From Shinisaurus crocodilurus (lineage: Eukaryota > Chordata > Lepidosauria > Squamata > Shinisauridae), in assembly GCA_021292165.1 (NCBI GenBank), contig JAHFWL010000292.1, positions 80,879-144,878 on the forward strand: a stretch of DNA of 64,000 nucleotides, written 5' to 3'. The position numbers and the translations under genes are program-made. Below, piece after piece: positions 30,725-41,398 of this stretch (position 1 is its first letter; each line of letters begins with the position of its first letter). The notes beneath the pieces were generated by a model that did no database searches, was not told the DNA's origin, and was given only the letters and a program-made list of their open reading frames with translations.

Positions 30725-30990
30725 TACTTAGGGGAATTCCCTTAAAAATTGCCTTCTCTCTCTCTCCAGGATAGGTTTGCAGACGCTATGAAATTGAACG
30801 AATAGCTGCTGCTGACAGATAAATGGCAGTTCATAGTTGAGCCACACGGTGGCAGCATAGCCACAGGATTGCATCAAAGACTCTGGAATTGCAAACGTTT
30901 CTCCTGGTAAATGGGATATGGCGAGAAAAGAGGCACTATTTTTCGTAATTCCCTAAGGGTGAGTATATGAGTGTTAATCCCAGAGACCAA

Positions 30991-31050
30991 AGGCGCAATC
31001 CTATGCAAGTTTAGACAGAAAAAAAAAAAAAAGGCCTACAACTCCCAGCT
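30991..31050 (+). mobile_element. Half copy of the Harbinger-like palindromic MITE
   Basis: Starts 'GGCGCAATCCTATGCAAG' and continues through an expanded A-run to 'GGCCTACAACTCCCAGC', matching one arm of 28621-28724. The second arm is missing. Confidence 0.8.
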
Positions 31051-31361
31051 GCGGCAACACAAAAGCAGAAAGGTGGAAAAAAGACACACGGAACATTATG
31101 CAATATATCTGACAGTGACTGAAACCTGAAATGAAACCATGCTCTCCCCCAGAATAGAAGAATGAAGCAGCTTTTCCATGTGGCTGTTGAAAAGCCAGGC
31201 ATTTGTTTGCTCAGAGGCATCATAGAATCATGCTAGGCAGGAGCTTGTTAGAAGAAAAAAGCACCCAGTGCAAGGTTGCAATAAGCACAGGCCCAATGAG
31301 CAGCTGCAGTGACGCCATGCTGCCTAGCGGACAGTGCCCATGAAAGCTTCTGCCATAATAA

Positions 31362-31612
31362 ATTTATTTATTTATTTATTATATTTATAACCCCACCTTT
31401 TTTCCCTGCAAGGAACCCAAGGCGGCTTACATAGTCCTCCCCCTCCTCCTCTCCATTTTATCCTCACAACAACCCTGTGAGGTAGGTTAGGCTGAGCGTC
31501 AGTGACTGGCCCAAAGTCACCCAGTGAGTTTTCATGGCCGAGCGGGGACTAGAACCCGGATCTCCCGAGTCCCGGTCCGACACTCTCACCACCACGCCAC
31601 GCTGGCTTAGCG
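31362..31612 (-). mobile_element. tRNA-headed SINE with L2-type tail
   Basis: On the minus strand: a tRNA-like head with a box-A-like 'GTGGCGTGGTGGTGAGAG' and a box-B-like 'GGGTTCTAGTCCCCGC'; a CORE-like body ('GGGTGACTTTGGGCCAGTC', 'GGGTTGTTGTGAGGATAAAA'); then 'AGCCGCCTTGGGTTCCTTGC' and a (AAAT)n tail. The structure matches MIR-type SINEs mobilised by L2 LINEs, and an intact L2 lies 9 kb away. Confidence 0.88.
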
Positions 31613-32091
31613 TTAGCGCTCAATCCTACGGGATTGCCCGTAACCGTCTGAACTCGGAGGATTACAACAAGCATCCTGACTGTGCAGGGCGGGACAAGTG
31701 CGGGGGTGAAGGTCGCCTCCGTGCTCCTCCCGGCCTGCAAAGGAGCTAGATGGCCAATTTTGGCTGTCTAATTGTGGCGCTTCGGAGTGGGAGGGAAGGA
31801 GGCTTATGCGCCGCCAGGAGACCCCGTATCTTGGTTGCGCCGGTCTCCTCCCCGCCCCACTCCCCACCCACTAAACCCTTTCTCCAAGGTTGCTTTTGCA
31901 GGGAGGGTGCTCTGAGCATGGACCTCGGAGCTGGGACTCCAAAAAACCCCACGGCCCTCTAGGCACCATCCGGGGGCCATAAGGTTACTCTGCTGGTTCT
32001 GGTTAGTCGATAAGGTGCCACAAGGCTCCCTTGTTGGTTTTGCTGCAACAGACCATCATGGCCCCAAGTCCCCTGGAGAATACTCCAACGT
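31613..32091. other. Unassigned moderately GC-rich sequence
   Basis: Overlapping chance frames on both strands; no motif. Confidence 0.4.
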
Positions 32092-32230
32092 AGCGTTTCC
32101 CAACCGGATGCCCTGCAGATGTATTGGACTGTAACAGCCCCATTCCTGGCCAACATGGCACGCTGGCTGGGGATGATGGGGGGGGTTGTACTTCCAACAC
32201 AGTTGGAGTGCGTCGTGTTGGGGAAGGCTG
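32092..32230. mobile_element. Palindromic MITE copy
   Basis: Degenerate inverted ends 'AGCGTTTCCCAACCGGATGC' and 'GTGTTGGGGAAGGCTG' surround the family interior ('ATTGGACTGTAACAGCCCC', 'GGCTGGGGATGATGGG'). Confidence 0.7.
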
Positions 32231-32261
32231 CGGTCATGCATTTCATTTTATGTATTTAAGA

Positions 32262-32440
32262 CATAGATTTCATAGATCATAGGATCATAGAGTTGGAAGG
32301 AGCCTAAGGCTATCGAGTCCAACCCGCTGCTCAGTGCAGGAAACTAGAGGAGGGGTCTCCCATCCAAGTAATAACCAGGCCTGACCCTGCTTAGCTTTCC
32401 ACACTCAGACAAGCTGAGCCAGCGTGAGCCACAGGCCTGT
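32262..32440 (-). mobile_element. 5S-rRNA-headed SINE with CR1-like tail
   Basis: On the minus strand: head 'GGCTCAGCTTGTCTGAGTGT', 'AAAGCTAAGCAGGGTCAGGC', 'TTACTTGGATGGGAGACC', then the CR1-like tail ending in repeats of ATCTATG. This copy keeps the intact box A of 5S rRNA. Confidence 0.88.
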
Positions 32441-32835
32441 CATAAATATCTCTGTCCATCCTGTACCACATCTGAGACAACTCACAACAGTTACAGAGCG
32501 CTGCTTGCCCGTTGTCTCCAAGAGCAAATGCCTTCTGAAAAAGAAACCTTGTACCCCTTTCTCAAAGTTGACGAAAGAGATGCTTTGGAGAAGCTCATCT
32601 GAGACACTGTGAGCTTTTCTACCCGAGGCTATTAAAAGGATGTAAATCTGCTGTATCTACTTTTGGTCTCATCGCAGGTAGGTGTTGAATGTGAGGCTTG
32701 ACTACATGGCCATCTAACTTCCCCTTCTCTCCTGAGTCTGATGTATTGCTGCTAATACAATAATACTGAGAGCTCGTATGAAACTTTAATCGGCTTCACT
32801 AAACTTTCTTTGTTTCTGTGCAATTCTGCTCCTGG

Positions 32836-32848
32836 CCAGCAGGTGGCA
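32836..32848 (+). promoter_or_regulatory. Candidate CTCF core motif
   Basis: CCAGCAGGTGGCA matches every position of the vertebrate CTCF core consensus CCASYAGRKGGCR. A 13-base match alone is weak evidence of occupancy. Confidence 0.3.
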
Positions 32849-32993
32849 ATGTCATCCTTCACCATAGTCGTTCAGCAGAAGGCAGATAACAAAGAACTGC
32901 CGATTAGTTCGAATCAGGACTCCTGAAGGTTGGCATGAAATGCTGAAGCCCACACTTGGTAGACTGTTCCTGGCAGGGCCTAGACTCCGGAAT

Positions 32994-33078
32994 AGCCTCC
33001 TCCAACCTGGTGACCCCTGGATGTAGGCTGGGAATGATGGGAATTGCAATCCAGAGGGTACCAGGTTGGGGAAGGCTG
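32994..33078. mobile_element. Short palindromic MITE copy
   Basis: Ends 'AGCCTCCTCCAACCTGGTG' and 'CACCAGGTTGGGGAAGGCT'-like sequence ('TACCAGGTTGGGGAAGGCTG'), with a shortened interior. Confidence 0.7.
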
Positions 33079-33277
33079 CTCTAGAAGTAACGATACTCTT
33101 GGCTGCCTGGTCTTTGGAATTTCAAGGAAAAATCGACGGCTGGCGAATAAGGAAGAGAAATGCTTCTGGCCAAATCCGGAAGGAGATGGGGCAAATTTGG
33201 GCTCTGACCTTTTCGTGGACATCAGCTTCCAGTGTCAATGGGAAGGTGTATCTACTCCTCCAGGTCTCAGGCTTAAC

Positions 33278-33341
33278 TTTTAAGGAGCTATCCATGGTGC
33301 TGAAACCCAGCCCAAATAGATTCCGCATCACGGATAGCTCC
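33278..33341. repeat. Imperfect inverted repeat
   Basis: 'TTTAAGGAGCTATCCATG' near 33279 pairs with 'CACGGATAGCTCCTTTAA' near 33328, with a spacer of about 30 bp. Likely a MITE remnant. Confidence 0.6.
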
Positions 33342-33676
33342 TTTAATGTTCAGACTAAACGCCCGAGTGATACACCGCCCCACTGACATTGGAGACGTCC
33401 GACACTGCTGTCCGCTTCCCCTGTCGCTCGCTGTTTAGCAGTGGCACGGAGGTGACATTTCCACGTCTGCAGTGACTGCGGAGTGAGCCTTTTAAAGGCA
33501 CGGGTCTCTTTTCAGAGTTGCAGCTCCTTTTCAGCCAAATCCTCACCAAAGCAAAAGCAAAGTCACACTGATTTCAACAGGACTCAGACCCAAAGTGCAT
33601 GTTACTTTAAAGATGTTAGCTGCTAGAGATAGCTCTAGAGTAAGTGCACGGGTTCCAATCCAGATCAGGATCTTAA

Positions 33677-33702
33677 TGTGTGTGTGTGTGTGTGTGTGTG
33701 TG
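33677..33702 (+). repeat. (TG)n microsatellite
   Basis: Thirteen uninterrupted TG units. Confidence 0.97.
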
Positions 33703-33765
33703 GTTCTGATCCAGCACACATCTCCTGCAGCTGCAATATGTATTGCCAAGTGATGATCCATTAAA

Positions 33766-34138
33766 GCAAATGGATCATAGGATCATAGAACAGTAGAGTT
33801 GGAAGGGGCCTATAAGGCCGTCATATCCAACCCCCTGCTCAATGCAGGAACCCAAGTCAAAGCATCCCTGACAGATGGCTTTCCAGCTGCACCTTGAATG
33901 CCTCCAGTGTAGGAGAGCCCACCACCTCCCCAGGTAGTTGGTTCCATTGTCTTATTGCTCTGACCGTCAGGAAGTTTTTTCTGATGTTTAGGTGGAATCT
34001 AGGTTCCTGTAACTTGAGCCCTTTATTCCGTGTCCTGCACTCTGGGATGGTCGAGAAGAGATCCTGACCCTCCCCTGTGTGACAACCTTTCAAGTACTTG
34101 AAGAGCGCCATCATATCTCCCCTCAGTCTTCTATCACT
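33766..34138 (-). pseudogene. CR1 LINE C-terminus and 3' end
   Basis: The minus frame reads 'RRLRGDMMALFKYLKGCHTG', 'LKLQEPRFHLNIRKNFLTV', 'AIRQWNQLPGEVVGSPTLEA', colinear with the CR1 at 11735-13845. A CR1 3' tail follows at 33766-33800. Its upstream side is joined at about 34140 to L1 sequence in the same orientation. Confidence 0.92.
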
Positions 34139-34207
34139 ATTTGGCAATTTAAATTGCAGGTGCGTGCCCCCCCCCCCGCGATCCAGATCAGGGACCACAG
34201 TAGGGGT

Positions 34208-36453
34208 TTAATCTCCTACTCCCCATTTTATTTGATCTTGAATTTTCATATTTTTTGTTAATATCTTTGTCTTTAGTTTATTAACCTTAAAACCAGCTAC
34301 AGCACCAAACTCCTTCAATTTAACCATTAACGTTTCTATTCCTTTCAGAGGATCTTCCAAAGTTAACACCAAATCATCTGCGAAAGCTCTCAGCTTATAA
34401 GACTCTTTTTTAATTTTTATGCCTCCAATTCTATCATCTTGTCTTATATCTCTGTTCAATATTTCAAGCACAAGAATAAACAACAAAGGTGATAATGGGC
34501 AACCTTGTCTTGTTCCTCTATGTATTCCACATGGTTTCGTCATATCGCCATTGACAATTATTTGTGCTGTTTGTGAAGTATAAATTGACTTTATCCATTT
34601 TATAAATTCTCTCCAAAATCCATTTCCTTCAGTACTTTAAATAGAAATCCCCAATTTAAATTGTCAAACGCTTTCTCTGCATCTAAGAAAATCAATGCAG
34701 CATGTTTTTCATTATGCTTTTCCAAATATTCCAAAATATCTAAGACTGTTCTAACATTATCCCTCAGCTGTCTTTTAGGTAAAAACCACATTGATCTTCA
34801 TGAATAAATTCTTGAAGAATTATTTTTAATCTTTCCGCCAATATCATTGTAAACAGCTTGTAGTCATTATTCAGTAATGATATTGGTCTATAATTTCTTG
34901 TTAAGGTTAAGTCTTGTCCCTCTTTAGGTATTAATGTTATATTTGCCTCTTTCCATGTCTCCGGCCTCCGGCCTCCTTGCAAAATAGAATTCATCGTTTT
35001 TTGTAAAGGTTGTATGAGTTCATCTTCAAATCTCTGATAGTATTTACCAGAAAGTCCATCCGGTCCTGGCGCCTTTCCTGGTTTAATCTTTTTATAGCAC
35101 CCACCAATTCACTTATTGCTATAGGACCATTATGTCTCTGTTCCTCTGTAATCTTAGGTAACTTTTGTTTTTCAATATATTCATCTATTTTTTCTGATGA
35201 AACATTATGTCCTTTATATAAATTCGAATAATAATAGTAAAATGATTTTTGTATCTCCTTATTGTCTGTTAATACTTTATCGCCCTCTTGTACTTTTATT
35301 ATCATTTTCTTTTCTCTTTCTTTTCGCAATCTATAAGCCAACCATCTCCCAGGTTTGTTTGCAAATTCAAAGTTCCTCTGTTTCATATAGTTCAATTTTA
35401 TTTCCATTTCTCTTGTTGTTACCATAGATAACTGTTGTTGCAACATTTTAATCTGTTGGAAAATATTTGAGTTTCCTGGAGAGATCTTTAATTCTTCCTC
35501 CTTCTTTTTTATTTCCTCCAGAATTTTTTGCATTTTCTCTTGTCTCTTGGCCTTAAGTTGAGTATTATACTGTATAAAATAACCTCTAATAAAAGCTTTA
35601 CTTGCATCCCAAACCATTCTCAGATCTGTACCCTTATCTAAGTTAATTTCAAAAAATTCTTTTAGTTTCTTTTTACAATCTTCCAACACAGCTGTATTTT
35701 GTAATAACGTTTCATTTAATCTCCATCTAAAAACAGTGGATTTTCTTTTGCAAACCATAGTCACAGATTATGATCTGAGAAAGTCTTTGGTAAAATCTCT
35801 ATTTTAGAAGTTTTAGTAACAAAGTCTTTAGTTGTCAGAAACGTATCTAGTCTCGAAAATGATCTGTGTCTCTCAGAAAAATAAGTATATTCCCTTGAAT
35901 CACCATTCTTTTGCGTCCATAAGTCCACCAATCTCAGATTGTCCATCAGATCAAAAAGGCTTTTTGGGAGCTTTCCTTGATAACTTGTAATATTTCTTTC
36001 TGAAGTTCTGTCCATTTGTGGAAGCATGACCCCATTCCAGTCTCCCATCAAACACCAACTTTCATATGATAAATCCATTAGAATATCCATAAGCTTCTTA
36101 CAAAACACCGCTTTATCTTGGTTAGGTGCATAAATTCCCACCACCATTGTCTTAAATCCATTTAAGTTGACTTCTACTCCCACAAATCTACCTTGTTCAT
36201 CAGCAAATACTAATTTTGGTTTTAAATGGGATTTAATATACAAAACAACTCCATTTTTCTTTTTAGCATGTGCTGAGATAGATTCTTCACCTAATGTTTT
36301 ATAGACCAAATACTTTATATCTTTTTTCTTGATATGAGTCTCTTGTAAACAAATGATGTCTTGCTTTAATTTTTTCAAATAGTAAAATACTTTTTTCCTC
36401 TTTTGAGGGGCATTTGCGCCATTAATATTCCATGTTAAACATTTGTAATCCAT
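34208..36453 (-). pseudogene. L1 ORF2: endonuclease and reverse transcriptase (broken)
   Basis: 35761-36453 is the complete endonuclease ('TWNINGANAPQKRKKV', 'ICLQETHI', 'VVGIYAPNQDK', 'LMGDWNGVM', 'SRLDTFL', terminal 'SDHN'). 34991-35764 is the Lys-rich linker ('ANKPGRWLAYRLRKE', 'LVGAIKRLNQERRQDRMDF'). The following frames hold RT: 'WKEANITLIPKEGQDLTL', 'NYRPISLLNNDYKLFTMIL' (34764-34994); 'LIFLDAEKAFDNLNWGFLF' (34600-34791); 'RGTRQGCPLSPLLFILVLEI' and catalytic 'FADDLVL' (34208-34543). Frame changes occur near 34994, 34790 and 34560. The product would nick DNA and prime cDNA synthesis. GDWNG replaces the usual GDFN in the endonuclease. Confidence 0.93.
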
Positions 36454-36492
36454 AATCAGTAAAAATTTAAAATATACATATATATATTAATC

Positions 36493-37378
36493 TTAATCTG
36501 TGCCTGTGGCCAAGGCCATCATTTCTTCTCCCCATTTCATCTCCTCAAAATCTCTTTTAAATCTTTCTAGGAAATCTCTGGCTTTTTGAACTGAATTCAG
36601 CTTGAATCTCTGATCTTTGAAGGAAAAAACCACACCTTCTGGAATCTCCCAACGAAAAGCAATCTTTTTCTGTTTCAGCAGTACAGTCAAAAAGGCATAA
36701 TCTTTCCGTTTACGTAAAAATCTAATAGGTACTTCTTTCAGAACAATTATAGAATTATCCTCCTCCTTCAATCCTGTAGCAAAATGTTTTTTGAAGAACC
36801 TGATCCCTTGTGTTCTTCCTAACAAAATGAACCATGATGTCTCTTGGTACTCTTTTATTTCTGGCATAGGCAGAGTTAACTCTATAAATCTTGTCAAGCT
36901 CTATTTCCATATCTCCTTCATCCAAGGCCAGAAAATCCACCAAAATTTTAATCATTCTATCTCTAGTATCCTCTTCTTCCTTCTCTGGGATATTTCTAAA
37001 TCTCAGACAGTGTTCATTTGCTCTCAGTTCCAGTAAGGACATGTGATCTAGCTCCCCTTCAACTTCTCTGGTTATCACTTCAGTTTTATTCTCTAATATT
37101 TCAACTTTATCAGCAATCTGTTTAACCTCACCCGAGATTTGCTTTACTGACCCATCCAGTTTTTTAACTGCATCAGTCATATCCATTTTCATTTTCAAGA
37201 TCTTTTCATCCATACTTTGCTCAAAGGCATTAATCCTGTTTTCCATCTTATCCATCCTACTGTCCAGTTTATTTCCCAACTCATCAAATAAATTCTGAAG
37301 TAACTCTGGCGTAACCATCTTATCTGAACCTAGATCCAGAGATGCTTTCCTACTTCCTGAACCTTTTTTCGCAGCCAT
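36493..37378 (-). pseudogene. L1 ORF1: coiled-coil RNA-binding protein (one frameshift)
   Basis: Starting at 'MAAKKGSGSRK' (37378), it has a long heptad-rich coiled coil ('DELGNKLDSRMDKMENRINA', 'VKQISGEVKQIADKVEILEN'). An RRM-like segment ('HCLRFRNIPEKEEEDTRD') and the C-terminal domain ('ELDKIYRVNSAYARNKRVPR', 'DIMVHFVRKNTRDQVLQ') follow. One frameshift near 36800 moves the last part into the frame 36493-36897, which ends 'FERFKRDFEEMKWGEEMM'-like at 36493. ORF1 proteins trimerise and coat L1 RNA. The upstream 8 codons in the same frame (to 37402) are probably 5' UTR. Confidence 0.9.
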
Positions 37379-37440
37379 TGTATAATACAATTTTAGAGCC
37401 AAGTTTAAAAAAAGAAAAAAAAAGTGAGGAAGAGAAGGGG

Positions 37441-38490
37441 GGGGAACCCTCCTCTAGTAAAAGCTCAGATTTCAAGGCCTCTTGAATCACGTCTCTAACA
37501 CAGCAGGCTTAGACTTCTTATCTGCTTGTTATGGAACTCATGAGTCATAAATCATAACCAAAACATCCAGCAACAATCCCACAGCAGCCATCTCTTTTCT
37601 AGCAACTTTTTCACAGCCAAACTTTCGTCAATAATAAAATTATTAAAAATGCAAATAGTGAGAAAGGATAGTCATAATAGAATACCTCCTTTCTTCTTCT
37701 TCTCCTTAATTAACTTTTTGCCCGAATTTTTTAGCCATTAAAGCCTCCAACGTCTTGTGTTCTTCGCAACCCCCCTTCTTTTTAGTCCCGGAAAAAAGGA
37801 ATTATCTCACCATAATATAGTCCTTAATTGCTGTAGTAGGAAACTCCCTTCGTCATAGATAGTTTGTAATCCATAAATCATTGGGAAATGAAGATTTTTT
37901 GCAGGCTAAGTGTCTTTTAAAGCTCTGATTAGCGGTTTGAGCCAGATGTAGATTCCACCCCCCCTGACCGGTGTAATGTCTCCACTGAACAAGCCTTCGC
38001 TTAAACAGTGAATACACAAATACCGATCGCCCGGAGTGTCTGTGGTTAATCTCTTCGTTCTCCCCAATAAATTGGGGTCATTTATGTCAGCTGAAATTGC
38101 TTCCAGCTGTTTCTTTACCGCTATCAGCCTCCCGTCTTCAGAGAGCGTCTGCCTGCCGAAAAACCTCACCCGGAAGTCAATTTTGAGAATAATGTTGATT
38201 AAATGTGCTGAAGGATGGGGCAAACCCATCCTGCCTTTGCTCGCATGGGCCTGGCCATGCGCCAAATGAGCAAGGTAGGGTAGCAAAGCCTTAGCCGCCA
38301 CCACTTGGCTGTTCTGGTTGCACCGTAGGCTGTTAAGGCATAATTTACAACCAGCAGAGGCTCCAAATCTTTTTCAAGATCTGGAGTACAATCTTGTAAT
38401 ATGGCCAACTGCCTCAAGGAAGAAGGGGCATCTTGCAGGCGGGTGAACCTGAGGGCAGGAGAGGGTCCCCTCTGTGGTGGTGTCATATTG
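37441..38490 (-). other. Possible L1 5' UTR and flanking sequence
   Basis: Directly upstream of ORF1 on the minus strand. 37906-38304 is open and moderately CpG-rich ('GCCCGGAGTGTC', 'ACCCGGAAGTCAA' on the plus strand), as expected for an L1 promoter region, but I recognise no family-specific motif. The upstream limit is not defined. Confidence 0.35.
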
Positions 38491-39067
38491 GTGCGTCAGG
38501 GCAGTCAGCCAACAGCAGCATCTTCCTGGGACACTTTTAACTGATTCTGCAAACGTTCAATTGGTAAAAAGACATTTGGAGTAAATGAGGAAAAATTCAG
38601 CACAACATGGTTAGTTAAAGTTAGGGCTTTACATTACACGAGGGTGTGTGTGTCAGTGCTTTTACGTCTGGAAGCTTAACACCATATCTATAGGGATTGG
38701 AACACATTCTTTTACAGATTCATGAGAAAACAGCAATTTTCATATGAGGCTTCAGCCATTTGCTCCTTCTTTCAGAGGCTGTTAGTTTGCCCCAATTAAC
38801 CCCCTTCTTGAGAGGCAAGGGTGGCAGGCGAAGCTGCTTCGGTTCTCCCAGAGAAAGCAGCCCTTATCTAAGGAATGTAACTGGAGAGAACAGCTTTAAG
38901 GCAATTGCCTCTGGTGCTCTTTTTAAGAAAGCTGAAGGCCCGAAGGCTTTGGCATAGCTCCCAGAAACTATCCTGGCTTTTGGGCACTGGGAAAGTTCAC
39001 TCCCTACCTGTTGAAATTTAATAACCTTCAGCTGGGAGCCTCCATCTATGCTCAACCTGTGAATGAA
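38491..39067. other. Unassigned intergenic sequence
   Basis: No gene or repeat recognised. Confidence 0.45.
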
Positions 39068-39893
39068 TGAATGGACTTTATTTACGGTCAACTGACCACC
39101 AACAGGATCCAAAAATACATAACATTAAAAAAAAATTATTGTTCTATATAAAAATATTAAATCACAGTGCCAGAGAAGATCTGGTCAGAATGGCAACATT
39201 CAGGAATTTAGCAACCTGCTCAGTGATTATCCTGTTAGATCCTTTGAGTAAAATGCACATAAGGGATTCTGAGGACCGACCTGGAAGGGCTTGGGTAATT
39301 GGGAGTAGTAATGCATCTCTAACCCCCTGATAATAACAGCAATTAAACAGAACATGTAACACAGATTCTACTTCAACGTTGTTACAGGGACAGCATCTTT
39401 CATCTACTGGTGTTCTAGAGTATCTTCCGTCTAAAAGTTTAGACGGGAGGACGTTAAACCTAGCCAGAGAGAACGTTTTCCTATATTTGGGAATTGATAA
39501 CCAATTTAAGTAAGCCATTCCATCATTAGAGAAGGGGCCTGATAGACCCAAGGCACTAGGAGAACGCGGGCCCCGAGCTGCGCAATGAAGTTCTTGTAGA
39601 TCGATATCTCGCAGTCTCTGTTTAACTAAAGATTTTGCACTATCCCAGTCCAAGGAAAGTAGGTGGGATGGGGAGAGCCCCATAGAACTAACTTTGTACT
39701 CCACTTCTTTCCTCCAGGGTGTCATACAAGGGTCAGTTACTGCTAGAAAAGCAAGGGAGGTAGAAGGGAGTACAAGGCAGCAACGGAGCCAAAAATGGAT
39801 GGAATACGTCCATGCCAGACACTTAAGGGAATTGAGACTGGCACTGCCCTTAATTTGGAGGCTGGTCTCAATTCCCTTAAGTGTCTGGCTCAA
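39068..39893 (-). pseudogene. LINE ORF C-terminal domain with Cys-His knuckle and 3' end
   Basis: A 243-codon open frame (39162-39893) contains 'RKTFSLARFNVLPSKLLDGR' and then a Cys/His cluster, 'CCPCNN' followed by 'LHVLFNC'. This is the CCHC-type knuckle that precedes the C-terminal domain in several LINE groups. The 3' end carries AATAAAG and an (ATTC)n tail (39060-39085). RT is absent. It may be the missing 3' part of the family at 1538-3002 (R4-like suspected). A 25-bp inverted repeat lies at the 5' end of the fragment (39814-39889). Confidence 0.75.
39814..39889. repeat. 25-bp perfect inverted repeat with 26-bp loop
   Basis: 39814-39838 and 39865-39889 are exact reverse complements. 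They sit at the 5' truncation edge of the LINE fragment. Confidence 0.95.
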
Positions 39894-40315
39894 CCTGTGT
39901 ACGTGTAAAGAAATGCAAATGTTACAAAAGGACTGAATATGCCAGCAACCTCATTCAAAGTAAACCCAACTGCAGAGTAAGTGCTGGAAGCAACTCACGA
40001 AACTTCTCACTGCTTGGGGAGGTGAGGTGCGTGTGCAGCCATCACTTTAAGAAACCAATGCCACGGCTGCTCTGAGGAAGCCAATGCCATGGCTGCTGTG
40101 AACTCCTCTAAAGTGAGTAGGAGGAAAGAGGTCCATCAAAAAGAGAATAGAATCCAGTTCACCGCACTCAAGCACTTCCCCCATGCAGAAGTGGTCTGTG
40201 CAGATGCCCAACTTTGCATGTTTTGGATAGCGATGAGGGGCTACAATCCAAGGCAGACTTAAACAGGCCGAATGTCATCATCAGCAGGACTGCTGGATTG
40301 TGGCATTAGAGCTGA
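39894..40315. other. Unassigned intergenic sequence
   Basis: Contains a direct repeat of 'AAGAAACCAATGCCACGGCTGC' type ('CCAATGCCAYGGCTGCT' at about 40056 and 40081). No gene. Confidence 0.45.
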
Positions 40316-41005
40316 ATGAGGAAGGTCCTTGCTTCACGTACCATCCTGGTACTAAATCTGTGTTTATTCCTAGTTATCGAAAATGTCAGTGCCTCCTCCT
40401 ATCCAAACCAAAGCGATGATGCGCTCACAATGGGAACAGATATAGCCACTGTGGAATCAATGATCATGAAGGAGACGGGATGTTACTTAACACGATTCTT
40501 AATTGTTTTGAAAGGGGCGCGTGCAACGTCTATGGAGAACAATAACACAATAAAAACACACAGATCTCCACAATATTATTTCTATGAAACTTGATTTTAC
40601 TGAAAGTGAAAAGCCATGTTTTGGAGGGGTTCTCCCTCCAAAGCAAGGTGTCTCTTCATTTTAAGGGAGACAATAGAGATTGATGAAGGAGAATTGAGAC
40701 TGGTTTTTCAAGCACCATCCAGTGGTTGTGGATATGATGTGGCATTTCCCATTTCACAGTCAGCTGGGCTGTCGTTCAAAGATATATGCTGGGTGATGTA
40801 TTCTGATCACCTCCACATTTACAGGCGAAACATGATGTCCTCAAGGAAGCACTATGGAGATTGCCCCATCCCTGAGAGCCAGTCCAGATGCTGCTATGCC
40901 CCTAAGGAGAGAACACTTAAGAAAGAGCTCTGCCCTGCCTCTTGGAATCCTAAAGGCTCCCATGTACCATCTGTCCATATGAGCAAGGAAGACTGGAGTG
41001 CCTAG
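40316..41005 (+). pseudogene. Possible secreted cysteine-peptide gene remnant
   Basis: The frame from 40316 starts with a convincing signal peptide: basic 'MRKVLASR', hydrophobic 'TILVLNLCLFLVI', then an Ala-x-Ala-like 'NVSA|SS' site. About 0.5 kb downstream a pyrimidine-rich stretch and ACAG (40831) precede an open segment with 'HYGDCPIPESQSRCCYAPKE', resembling the last cysteines of a beta-defensin. The first three cysteines are not seen in frame, the last spacing is 8 rather than 5-7, and another frame carrying 'CPQGS' suggests a frameshift. It could be a decayed defensin-type gene or coincidence. Confidence 0.2.
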
Positions 41006-41398
41006 AAACACTCACTTATTTCTCACCTACCCCAAAGATTCAACGGAGAGAGAGATTTCTCATGATCTGAAAGCCCCTGTTAGGAGGAACAGCTCCTTGT
41101 GGCAGAGCAGAGGTAGAGCTAGGGCTGAAACTTGGGGCTTAGGTCAAGGTTGTGCCCACAAATGAACACCTAGAGAGTGGCAGGTGATGGGGCGGTGACA
41201 AACAGGCCTGACAGTGGCACCTGGGCTGGCATAGGCATGCTGGAGCCCTCCAGGGCTGATTCTGGTGACCACAGTAGCTTCTTATGTATTTTTTAAAAAA
41301 ATATATAGTCAGGGAGTGGCTACTTGATTCCCAAGTCAATGTATTTATCATCAGGCGGCAGAAGCAAACTCCATTTTATTCCTGATGTCATGATGCTG
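41006..41398. other. Unassigned intergenic sequence
   Basis: No gene or repeat signature seen. Confidence 0.45.

Larger units (their letters stand above)
34142..37440 (-). mobile_element. L1 LINE with ORF1 and ORF2, 3'-truncated
   Basis: Minus-strand element carrying ORF1 (36493-37378) and ORF2 (34208-36453). ORF2 stops at about 34150, shortly after the catalytic FADD and thumb region, where CR1 sequence begins. The ORF2 C-terminal domain and 3' UTR are therefore missing. The 5' UTR may extend beyond 37440, possibly to about 38490. Loss of the 3' end with the 5' end kept is opposite to the usual 5' truncation of LINEs and implies a later deletion or rearrangement. Confidence 0.93.
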
